Below, piece by piece: positions 56,884-64,000 of a stretch of DNA of 64,000 nucleotides. Numbering within the stretch: the first letter of the stretch is position 1; every line of letters starts with the position of its first letter. Origin of the DNA: Ktedonobacterales bacterium. GTDB lineage: Bacteria; Chloroflexota; Ktedonobacteria; Ktedonobacterales; DATBGS01. The stretch lies in the NCBI GenBank assembly GCA_036557285.1, contig DATBHW010000041.1:1-64000 (forward strand), read 5' to 3'. The notes beneath the pieces are model-generated. The model made no database searches, was not told the origin of the DNA, and was given only the letters and a program-made list of their open reading frames with translations. The position numbers and the translations under genes are program-made.

Positions 56884-57762
56884 ATGCCACAAAACGATCC
56901 CGGACCAGAAACTCGCCAGGACTCCAATGCCGGTCTGAATGGAGCGACTCTCTCGGATTCAACAAATCAGGCGGCATTTGACTCGTCGGCGCATGCCAAT
57001 GGAGTCGGCAACGGCTCCACGATGCCAGGCGGCGGACCAAAAGGCAGCGCCACGCAGAGGAACCCCGCCGAGTCTCCGCTGGAGACCGCGCTCACACGCA
57101 TGGGCCGCCAGTCGCCCTGGCAAGAGAGCCGGGGGGTTGCCAACTCTCATACGATGGAGTATTTTCGGCGCATCTATCTTTCGCTGCACACATCGGGCAG
57201 CCCGGATACTATCCCAACCATCGGCGTCACCAGCGCAGTGGATGGCGAAGGAAAGTCAACGATTGCGCTGGGCATTGCGACGACGATAGCCGCCGATCTC
57301 GACAGCCCCATTGTGCTGGTCGAACTCAACCTGACGCGGCCATCGGTCCACAAAAGTTTGGGGATTCCCGCCCAGCCCGGACTCTCCGAGTATCTGCGCG
57401 GCGAATGTTCCCTGCCCAATGCCCTGCGCCAGATCACCGAGAACCTTTTTGTCCTCCCGGCAGGAGATTGCCGCAATGATCCGGCGCGGCTGATCCGCAT
57501 GCTCACGCGGGCGAATCTCTTGCTGCGTATGGATAACAGCGGCGCGGTCCTCGTGCTGGACCTCCCGCCAGTGCTGACAGCCAGCTATGGTGTGCTGGCT
57601 TCTTCGATGGCTGATGCCGTCGTGCTGGTGGTGCGCGCGGGGCAGACACCCGAAAAAATGGTGAAAGATGCTGTCGCCCGGCTGGACGAGTCTACACTGC
57701 GCGGTATCGTTCTCAATGCCGCGCGCCCTTCTATTCCTACCTGGCTTGGCGGCTATGTGTAG
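56884..57762 (+). CDS. CpsD/BY-kinase-type P-loop ATPase lacking the tyrosine cluster
   Basis: 292 residues. Walker A GVTSAVDGEGKSTIALGIA at about 118-136, Walker A' VLVELNLTRPSV (usually VLVDADLRRP, so the Asp has become Glu) and Walker B VLVLDLPPVL. It has the polysaccharide tyrosine-kinase fold paired with the Wzz-like protein above, but the C-terminus ends LGGYV with no Tyr-rich tail. It may act as a regulator without autophosphorylation. The N-terminal 90 residues are Gly/Ser-rich. Spaced one base from wzz-like stop. Confidence 0.87.
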   Translation: MPQNDPGPETRQDSNAGLNGATLSDSTNQAAFDSSAHANGVGNGSTMPGGGPKGSATQRNPAESPLETALTRMGRQSPWQESRGVANSHTMEYFRRIYLSLHTSGSPDTIPTIGVTSAVDGEGKSTIALGIATTIAADLDSPIVLVELNLTRPSVHKSLGIPAQPGLSEYLRGECSLPNALRQITENLFVLPAGDCRNDPARLIRMLTRANLLLRMDNSGAVLVLDLPPVLTASYGVLASSMADAVVLVVRAGQTPEKMVKDAVARLDESTLRGIVLNAARPSIPTWLGGYV

Positions 57763-57801
57763 CCGCTGCATTTCAATCTATCTCTTTTAAGGAAATCTGG
57801 T

Positions 57802-60417
57802 ATGACCGAACCTGGTCAGCAGCAGTACGATTTCGGTGATGAAGACCTTTGGGCTGGGGGAAAAGCAACCGGCCTGGAAGATCGAATCTCCCTTCCGCCA
57901 GAGCAAGCCAGGAAACGCTTCCGGCGGCGCACGTTTCTGCTGGGGTTGGGAGCACTCGCGGGGGGGCTGCTCATTGGCGGGGCTGCTGGCTATCGAGGAC
58001 TTAGTTCTCTGATCCGCCGCCCCAGACCGAACTATTTTACGCTTACCGGCGCGTTGACCACTCCAAACGATCTGGTCATCTATAGCAATGGGAAACTGAG
58101 CGATGGCTGGGAGGATTGGTCCTGGGCTAATCACGACTTTGCCTCTAAAGCGCAGCTTTTCACGAACCAGCCCTCACTTCGCATGGAATTGGCGAACTGG
58201 GGCGCGCTTCACCTGCATCGCAGCGCCGGTTCCATTGATCTGACGGATTTCGGCTACCTGCAATTTTACGTCAACGGGGACAATGGAAGCGACCAGCAAG
58301 TCTTTGCCTTCTTTGCAGAAAGGGGAAATGGCAGCGTCCAGACGACGCGAACACTGACTGCCCCCTATACCCAGGGCGGCGGCATCAGCAGCAGCGACTG
58401 GAAGCTCACTCGCCTTCCCCTGGCAGCCATGAAAGCTACCAAACAGACCATTTCCGGCGTACTCATCGAGGATGCCAGCGGCGGTGAGCAGCCCGCCATC
58501 TATATTGCCGATTTGCGGCTGATCTATGCCCCCGACCTCACCCCAGCACATATCGCGCAGGCGTTGGCCCTTGACCTGAACACCATTACGCTCATCTTTA
58601 ACAAGCGCCTGCTCCCTGAAGACGCTCAATCCAGCCACTTCTACACGATCAGCGGCGCGGATGCGGCCTATGCGACGCCCCAGGCGCCGCTCTCCGCGCA
58701 TTACCATGTCGGCGCTCAGAGCGTCAGCATGGTTGTTCCGACGCCCCTACGCGCCAACCAACAGTACACCGTCACGATTGGCCCTGTGCGCGATAATTAC
58801 GGCGTTGCCCTGCCTGATCCCTCACATGCCACCGTGACCGTGACCACGCATCCGCTGACCGTAAAGATTGACGCTGCTCAGAACCAGCGGGCCATCAGCC
58901 CTCTGATTTACGGGGTATCGCAATCCAATGCCGACTGGATGGCTGAGGGCCGCCCGCGCCTCAACCGTTGGGGCGGCAACCAGGCCACCCGCTATAACTG
59001 GGAACTGGGCAATGCCTTTAACGCCGCAGGCGACTACTATTTTACGAACGGCACCTACGGCCACGACTCTGCGGCTGACAAGCGGCCATCAGGCATGGCG
59101 GATCAGTTTATTGAAGCGAACAACGCCATTGGCGCGGCAACTATGCTGACCATCCCCAACATCGGGTGGGTCGCCCGTGACCGCAGCTCCCAGTCGGATA
59201 AGGTTCCCGAAGAGGGCGGGCCGCCGCTGAAGCCAGGCGGTGATGCTATCGCTGGGTACGATCCGCGCAAGAACCGCCAGTTAACTTCGGTGTCCTCAAA
59301 GGCCAGGAAGAACGGGGCGCTCTCCGATCCTCCTGATCTGAACGATTCCCGCGTTGCTCAGAATGAGTGGGTTGCTCATCTTCTGAATCGCTTCGGACCC
59401 GCGCAAAATGGCGGTGTGCGCTTCTATGCGATGGATAATGAGCCAGACCTGTGGTCCTTTACGCACACTGACATTCACCCGGCAGAACTCAGCTATGACC
59501 AGCTACGCGACATTTTTCTGGACTACGCAACGGCTGTCAAGGAGATAGACCCTACCGCGCTCGTAACCGGGCCGGTCCTCTCCGGCTGGGTGGCCTATTT
59601 CTATTCACCACTTGATCGTGGGAAGGACAACTTTCGTACTCACGCTGACAAACAGGCGCATGGCGGCCAGGATTTCTTGCCCTGGTGGCTCTCGCAGATT
59701 CGCGCCCACGATGAGCGTACCGGGCAGCGCAGCCTGGATGTGCTGGACATTCACTACTACCCACAGGGGGGAGAATATTCCAACGATGTCAGCCCCAAAC
59801 TGAGCGCCCAGCGACTTCAAGCTGTGCGTTCGCTGTGGGATCCTACCTATACCGATGCTTCCTGGATCAATCAGAAGGTTCAACTCATTCCACGCATGAA
59901 GCAGTGGATTCAAGAGTATTATCCAGGTACCAGGCTGGGCATTACTGAATGGAACTTTGGAGCGGAAGGGCACATGAACGGCGCACTGGCGCTCGCGGAG
60001 GCGCTGGGGGTCTTTGGGCGCGAAGGGCTTGACCTTGCCAGCTATTGGGCCTATCCCGCCAAAGATAGCCCGGCCTACTTCGCCTGGAGGCTTTTTACCA
60101 ACTATGATGGGCGGGGCAGCGCCTTTGGCGCAACCTCGGTGCAGGCGCTCTCAAGTGACGCTAACCTCGTCTCGTGCTATGCCTCCCTGGACAGCGCCAC
60201 AGGTGATCTGCTGGGAATCGTACTCAATAAGAGCGCCGTCGCCGATCTCACGCCCACCATCCAGATAGCGAATATGTCTGCCACGCAAGCGCACGTCTAT
60301 CAAATCAGTGAAGATACACCGCAGATTAAACAACTGCAAACGGTCAGCGTTTCGGGGGGTGCGCTGAAGCTGCTGCTGCCTGCCTCTTCGATTACCCTGC
60401 TGCGGTTCACGCGCTAG
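57802..60417 (+). CDS. Tat-exported glycoside hydrolase, GH44-like
   Basis: 871 residues. A twin-arginine signal RRRTFLLGLGALAGGLLIGGAAG lies at about 36-60 after a polar N-terminus of 35 residues. Region 75-230 is beta-sandwich-like (carbohydrate-binding type), 240-350 an Ig-like domain. The GH44 TIM barrel and its C-terminal beta domain begin with ISPLIYGVS and RLNRWGGNQATRYNW; acid Glu547 in AMDNEPDLW, nucleophile Glu716 in GITEWNFG. GH44 enzymes cut beta-1,4-glucans or xyloglucan; here the likely task is trimming or releasing the exopolysaccharide. Start follows AAGGAAATCTGGT. Confidence 0.9.
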   Translation: MTEPGQQQYDFGDEDLWAGGKATGLEDRISLPPEQARKRFRRRTFLLGLGALAGGLLIGGAAGYRGLSSLIRRPRPNYFTLTGALTTPNDLVIYSNGKLSDGWEDWSWANHDFASKAQLFTNQPSLRMELANWGALHLHRSAGSIDLTDFGYLQFYVNGDNGSDQQVFAFFAERGNGSVQTTRTLTAPYTQGGGISSSDWKLTRLPLAAMKATKQTISGVLIEDASGGEQPAIYIADLRLIYAPDLTPAHIAQALALDLNTITLIFNKRLLPEDAQSSHFYTISGADAAYATPQAPLSAHYHVGAQSVSMVVPTPLRANQQYTVTIGPVRDNYGVALPDPSHATVTVTTHPLTVKIDAAQNQRAISPLIYGVSQSNADWMAEGRPRLNRWGGNQATRYNWELGNAFNAAGDYYFTNGTYGHDSAADKRPSGMADQFIEANNAIGAATMLTIPNIGWVARDRSSQSDKVPEEGGPPLKPGGDAIAGYDPRKNRQLTSVSSKARKNGALSDPPDLNDSRVAQNEWVAHLLNRFGPAQNGGVRFYAMDNEPDLWSFTHTDIHPAELSYDQLRDIFLDYATAVKEIDPTALVTGPVLSGWVAYFYSPLDRGKDNFRTHADKQAHGGQDFLPWWLSQIRAHDERTGQRSLDVLDIHYYPQGGEYSNDVSPKLSAQRLQAVRSLWDPTYTDASWINQKVQLIPRMKQWIQEYYPGTRLGITEWNFGAEGHMNGALALAEALGVFGREGLDLASYWAYPAKDSPAYFAWRLFTNYDGRGSAFGATSVQALSSDANLVSCYASLDSATGDLLGIVLNKSAVADLTPTIQIANMSATQAHVYQISEDTPQIKQLQTVSVSGGALKLLLPASSITLLRFTR

Positions 60418-60476
60418 CACGCCAGACCTGGCAGTGATGATGCTTTGCTGAGTGGACACGCCTGAGGAGGAATGTC

Positions 60477-60620
60477 GTGAATACTATGCTCGCCTTTATG
60501 GTGGTTTGTCTGATCCTGGGCTTGTGGGTCAAGCCCAGAGTTCGCTATGGGATCGCCATCATCGCGCTCTTTGCTTTCCTCCTCGTACTCTATTTCTGGC
60601 TCAGGCCACAGCAGCTTTGA
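60477..60620 (+). CDS. Small 47-residue membrane protein
   Basis: GTG at 60477 follows an excellent ribosome site (GAGGAGGAATGTC). Two hydrophobic helices (MLAFMVVCLILGLWV and YGIAIIALFAFLLVLYFWL) are separated by a basic turn KPRVR. It is encoded between the hydrolase and the polymerase in the same orientation. Too short to assign to a family. Possible accessory of the polymerase or export apparatus. Confidence 0.65.
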   Translation: MNTMLAFMVVCLILGLWVKPRVRYGIAIIALFAFLLVLYFWLRPQQL

Positions 60621-60684
60621 GCGCATCTTTCAAGGGGAGTTTGCCTGCTACCAACGCCTCGGAGTAGAGAATTGGGGCCGAGAA

Positions 60685-62292
60685 ATGACTTTCGCAAAAA
60701 GACTCTTTTTTATCGCAATATTTTTCATCTTGTTGATGGAAGGCGGGGGAACAAGCCTGGACCCCTGGACCGGGTTCGCCATCTATTTCCATGAGGACAT
60801 CAAAAGCTGGCTGCCCGCGTCAGGGATCATCTTCAACCCGCTGGAGATCGCGCTCATCGTCATCTTCATTGCCTGGGCGGCGCGTGCGCGGCGGGATCGC
60901 CGGTTCCACTTTGAGCGTGGCTTGCTCTACTGGCCTATGCTGGCCCTGGCAGGGACATTCCTTTTCGGTCTGCTCTGGGGGACAATGCAACCGGGGAGCA
61001 ATTTCACGATAGCTCTCTGGGAAATCCGGGCGATGGGCTATGGGATAATTGTCTATTTCCTGGTAGGCATCCTTTTTACTGATCGCCGCGACCTGAGTAC
61101 GCTCATCTGGGTTATCCTGATCTCATCCTTTTTACTGGGCATTGAGTGTATTATTCGCTATTATTTCTTCCTTCCTCTTCACGCCGTTGGTGATCTCGAT
61201 TACGATCACGGCGACGCGCCCATCCTGGCATTTGCCATTCTCCTCTCGGCAGCCATGATACTCCTCGGCTGCACCCGCCGTCAGAAACTCTTCGCCCTCA
61301 GCACGATAGGGATTGATTTATTAGCACTGCTGGTAACGCACCGCCGGGCTGGTGAAGCGGCGCTGGCGATTGGCCTGGTCTTCCTGGCAATCATCCTTTT
61401 CCGGGTGAATAAGCGGCTCTTCTTCAAGGTGGTTCCCATCACCGCGCTGGCGCTGGGTATCTACCTGGCAGCGTTCTGGAACTGCACTACCGGCGGTTTG
61501 TGCCAGCCAGCCCGCGCGCTGACCTCGCAAATCAACCCGGACGCGCGCGACGAAGCCTCCGACGAATATCGCTATATAGAGACGCAAGACCTCATTTTTA
61601 ACATTGACGCGCAGCCCATTACGGGTCTGGGGTTTGGACAGCAGTTTATCTTTTACATTGAGCTGCCCGATGAGAGCTTCTGGCCCTTCTGGCACTACAC
61701 CCCGCACAACTCAATCCTCTGGATCTGGGTAAAAGCGGGGGCGCTTGGCTTCTTTGCCTTCTGGTGGGTCATCGGCAGCGGCCTGTATCGCGGCGGCAGG
61801 ATTATCCAGGCGCTCAACGCGGCGGGCGACAACAACTCCCGCGCCCTCCTGGCAAGCGCCACCTGTTTTATTATGATGCAAGTCACGTACTCCTATATTG
61901 ACCTGGGCCTGATGAGCGACCGCATGCTGCTGCTCTTTGGCCTCATGCTGGGCGTCATTGGGCATCTGCCAGCCATACTGCGGCGCTCGACCAATACCGA
62001 TGTGCCCGCCCGCCCAGGCAAAGGACAGGTCAATGGCGTTCTGGTCACGGAAACACCCGAAGTACAGGTTGGCATCCTGGCGCGCGCGCTGGTTAGCCCG
62101 CCACGCGCTGCAAATGCGCGACAGCAGCCTAGATGGTCTCACCCGAAAAGCTCAGGCTGGGGCCAGGGAGAAGGAGTCGCCGCCTGGCGGCGCGCTTCCC
62201 GACCATTATCCCCTGAAGAGGCAACGGACCCGGTACTCAAGGGGAGTTCTCAGCGTCCATCTCAGTGGTCCGACAGTGCAGAAGAGTCGTGA
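60685..62292 (+). CDS. Wzy/O-antigen-ligase-like polysaccharide polymerase
   Basis: 535 residues from ATG at 60685; the ribosome site is weak. About ten to eleven helices from 5 to 430, with a large periplasmic loop between about 270 and 350 (NCTTGGLCQPARALTSQINPDARDEASDEYRYIETQDLIFNIDAQPITGLGFGQQF) and HYTPHNSILWIWVKAG after it, the Wzy_C/O-antigen ligase motif (PHNSxL). A long Ser/Pro-rich cytoplasmic tail after 450. Polymerises or ligates undecaprenyl-linked glycan repeats. Confidence 0.9.
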   Translation: MTFAKRLFFIAIFFILLMEGGGTSLDPWTGFAIYFHEDIKSWLPASGIIFNPLEIALIVIFIAWAARARRDRRFHFERGLLYWPMLALAGTFLFGLLWGTMQPGSNFTIALWEIRAMGYGIIVYFLVGILFTDRRDLSTLIWVILISSFLLGIECIIRYYFFLPLHAVGDLDYDHGDAPILAFAILLSAAMILLGCTRRQKLFALSTIGIDLLALLVTHRRAGEAALAIGLVFLAIILFRVNKRLFFKVVPITALALGIYLAAFWNCTTGGLCQPARALTSQINPDARDEASDEYRYIETQDLIFNIDAQPITGLGFGQQFIFYIELPDESFWPFWHYTPHNSILWIWVKAGALGFFAFWWVIGSGLYRGGRIIQALNAAGDNNSRALLASATCFIMMQVTYSYIDLGLMSDRMLLLFGLMLGVIGHLPAILRRSTNTDVPARPGKGQVNGVLVTETPEVQVGILARALVSPPRAANARQQPRWSHPKSSGWGQGEGVAAWRRASRPLSPEEATDPVLKGSSQRPSQWSDSAEES

Positions 62293-62322
62293 AGTAGAGA
62301 GGTAGAAAGGCAGGAGACGCAC

Positions 62323-62946
62323 ATGTTCGCCAGTAACAAACGCAAGACGCCCAAAACCATGAGCGTGTTCGAGTTGTTTCGAGAAGACCTTCAGGTATGG
62401 AAGCGCAAGGGCTTTTTAGTAGGCGTCCCCAACCCACACAGCCCGGTCACATTCAGCGAAGCCCTCAAGTTAACCTGGAGCCAGGCGCCGCTCAGGGCCA
62501 CTTTCCTGTACCGGCTGAGCCACTGGTGCCATCGCCAGCATATTCGCCTCATCCCTGGCATTCTCTGGAGAACGAATATCAGGCGCTTTGGCCTGGATAT
62601 TGTCCCCAGCGTCCCAATTGGCCCTGGCCTGTATATCCCGCATACGGTTGGCACGGTGGTCATGGCGCGCGGGCTGGGGCGCAATGTCAGCCTCATCACG
62701 GCTGTCACCATAGGCATGCGCAGCACGCATGAGTTTCCAATCATCGGCAGCGATGTGACCATCGGCGCTGGCGCGCGGGTTCTGGGCGGTATTGTGGTTG
62801 GTGATGGGGCTACCATTGGCGCGAACGCGGTCGTTATTGATGACGTGCCGCTCGGCGCAACCATGATCGGGATTCCGGCCAGGCCAGTCAGCCGCAAAGA
62901 ACCCAGCTATGCTGAGCAGGCGAAGGAGATACTCTATGGCTCGTGA
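62323..62946 (+). CDS. Serine-acetyltransferase-like / colanic-acid-type O-acyltransferase
   Basis: 207 residues. A helical N-terminal part (LFREDLQVWKRKG) is followed from about 85 by a left-handed beta-helix: DIVPSVPIGPGLYIPHTVGTVV, VSLITAVTIGMR, PIIGSDVTIGAGARVLGGIVVGDGATIGANAVVIDDVPLGATMIGIPARPV. Catalytic His in YIPHTVG. Such enzymes acetylate serine, or sugars in exopolysaccharide loci; context favours the latter. Start follows CAGGAGACGCAC. Confidence 0.9.
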   Translation: MFASNKRKTPKTMSVFELFREDLQVWKRKGFLVGVPNPHSPVTFSEALKLTWSQAPLRATFLYRLSHWCHRQHIRLIPGILWRTNIRRFGLDIVPSVPIGPGLYIPHTVGTVVMARGLGRNVSLITAVTIGMRSTHEFPIIGSDVTIGAGARVLGGIVVGDGATIGANAVVIDDVPLGATMIGIPARPVSRKEPSYAEQAKEILYGS

Positions 62947-62977
62947 GCAGAAGGAAATGCTCTATGCCTCGTGAGCA
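62922..62977 (+). repeat. Tandem 28-bp repeat at a gene boundary
   Basis: GAAGGAGATACTCTATGGCT... (62922-62949) and GAAGGAAATGCTCTATGCCT... (62950-62977). The first copy holds the stop of the acyltransferase, the second the ribosome site and start of the next gene. Confidence 0.75.
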
Positions 62978-64000
62978 GTTTTCGCAGGCTTCTCCCTCTC
63001 AGCCGCTCTCTGCTAGCGCGCCTGATGGCGCGCTGTTGTCAGATTCAGCTATGCCAGGGACCGTCGCTCTGCCCGTCGTCAGCCTGGTGATCCCCACGCA
63101 TAATCGGCGCGAATCGCTGCGCATGGTGCTGGAGGCGCTCGCGCAGCAGACCACCCCCGCCGATCAGTACGAGGCGCTGGTCATTTGCGACGGCTGCACT
63201 GATGATACTGCCGAGATGTGCCGGGCGCTGCGCGTGAAGTATCGCCTGCGTCTTTTTGAGCAGACGTCGAACCAGGGGCCAGCCGCCGCGCGCAATCGGG
63301 GGGTACAGGAAGCCGCCGCGCCGCTTATTCTCTTCATTGATGATGATGTGGTTCCTGAACCAACCTTGATCGCCGAGCATATGCGCCTGCACGAGCAAGA
63401 CGAGCGCGCGGTGGTGATCGGCCCACTGCTCGCGCCGCCCAACTTCCGGCTGAATCCCTGGACACGCTGGGAAGAGGCGATGCTTATCAAACAGTACGAC
63501 GGGATGATGGCCGGGAAATGGGAGCCGACGCCGCGCCAGTTTTATACCGGCAACGCCTCAGTGCGCCGCGAATATATTCTGGCCGCCGGTGGGTTTGACG
63601 CGCACTTTCGCCGCGCCGAAGATATAGAACTGGCCTATCGCTTCCTCGATCAGGGGCTGCGCTTCCATTTCAACCCCCAGGCCAAAGGCTGGCACCATGT
63701 TCGCCGCCCATTGCGCTCCTGGCTCAGCATTCCAACGGAATACGGCTGGGCAGATGTCGCCATGTATCGCAGCAACCGGCAGCGTATCCTCAAAAATATG
63801 GCAAAAGAGTTTCATCGCCGCCAGCGCCCGCTTCAACATCTGGCGCGGGCGTGCCTGGGAAACCCGCGCCGCCTGCGCCTGACGGTGAGCGCCTTGCTCG
63901 TGGCTGCCCGCCTTGCCGATTGGCTCAGGCAGCCGAAGATTGCCAACGCTGCCTTCAGCGCCATCTTCAACTTACGCTATTGGCAGAGCGTTAGCGAGCA
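62964..64000 (+). CDS. Family-2 glycosyltransferase (3' truncated by window edge)
   Basis: 345 residues visible, open at the right edge. GT-A domain from about 36: VVSLVIPTHNRRESLRMVLEAL, ALVICDGCTDDTAEM, GPAAARNRGVQEA, LILFIDDDVVPEP (DDD in DxD position) and NASVRREYILAAGGFDAHFRRAEDIELAYRFLDQG, where ED is the catalytic base region. Non-processive type with no helix in the visible part. Probably adds a sugar to the repeat unit. ATG is in the second copy of the 28-bp repeat. Confidence 0.93.
   Translation, partial: MPREQFSQASPSQPLSASAPDGALLSDSAMPGTVALPVVSLVIPTHNRRESLRMVLEALAQQTTPADQYEALVICDGCTDDTAEMCRALRVKYRLRLFEQTSNQGPAAARNRGVQEAAAPLILFIDDDVVPEPTLIAEHMRLHEQDERAVVIGPLLAPPNFRLNPWTRWEEAMLIKQYDGMMAGKWEPTPRQFYTGNASVRREYILAAGGFDAHFRRAEDIELAYRFLDQGLRFHFNPQAKGWHHVRRPLRSWLSIPTEYGWADVAMYRSNRQRILKNMAKEFHRRQRPLQHLARACLGNPRRLRLTVSALLVAARLADWLRQPKIANAAFSAIFNLRYWQSVSE

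Noticed and set aside
60452-60667. 71-residue frame overlapping the small membrane protein
   Set aside because: It has no ribosome site of its own and no hydrophobic or known pattern, whereas the overlapping GTG frame has both.

Overview
The window (about 60% GC, dense short operons on both strands) looks like a chromosomal segment of a Ktedonobacteria-type Chloroflexota. This is inferred from the mix of gene families: FHA-domain/ABCG transporter fusions, zinc-ribbon Ser/Thr kinases and PP2C phosphatases, a helix-turn-helix protein fused to a peptide-binding domain, and many GC-rich intergenic repeats. No rRNA, tRNA, CRISPR array, transposase or phage module was seen.

Layout. 1-3.8 kb: 3' end of an ABCG-type transporter, a 95-bp copy of the tail of another gene in the window, and a transmembrane HTH/solute-binding fusion. 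4.4-17.2 kb: a putative natural-product locus with two ketosynthases (one catalytically intact, one lacking the active-site Cys), a geranylgeranyl-reductase-like flavoprotein, a UbiA prenyltransferase, a metallo-beta-lactamase-fold protein and a methyltransferase, followed by a lipoprotein, an ACT protein and two MFS exporters. A perfect 16-bp parS site lies inside the flavoprotein gene. 17.2-19.1 kb: repeat-rich DNA with one hypothetical gene. 19.1-36.1 kb: zinc-ribbon kinase, miaA, a triple-FHA ABCG transporter, Ni/Co permease, HxlR regulator, sigma factor, glycerophosphodiesterase, tatA, HAD phosphatase, rplU-rpmA. 36.3-39.3 kb: two paralogous exported, membrane-anchored proteins.

39.6-47.2 kb is a phospho-signalling island: PP2C, kinase-TPR, zinc-ribbon PP2C, VWA protein and two zinc-ribbon FHA proteins, all on one strand. 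It resembles the TerY-type VWA/kinase/PP2C triads with added FHA readers. 47.3-52 kb: GNAT, rhomboid protease, an unrecognised exported protein and an alpha/beta hydrolase. 52.3-64 kb: an exopolysaccharide locus (acyltransferases, WecG-type and family-2 glycosyltransferases, Wzz-like protein and its P-loop partner, Tat-exported GH44 hydrolase, Wzy-like polymerase). Two of its promoter regions share a tandem operator-like motif.

Two families of small non-coding mobile elements occur between genes. Family A (seven copies, 126-335 bp, ends GGTTCYACCAA) is flanked in five copies by perfect 9-bp direct repeats. Family B (two copies, 127 bp) has CTAG at both ends and in both cases lies exactly on the TAG stop codon of a gene.
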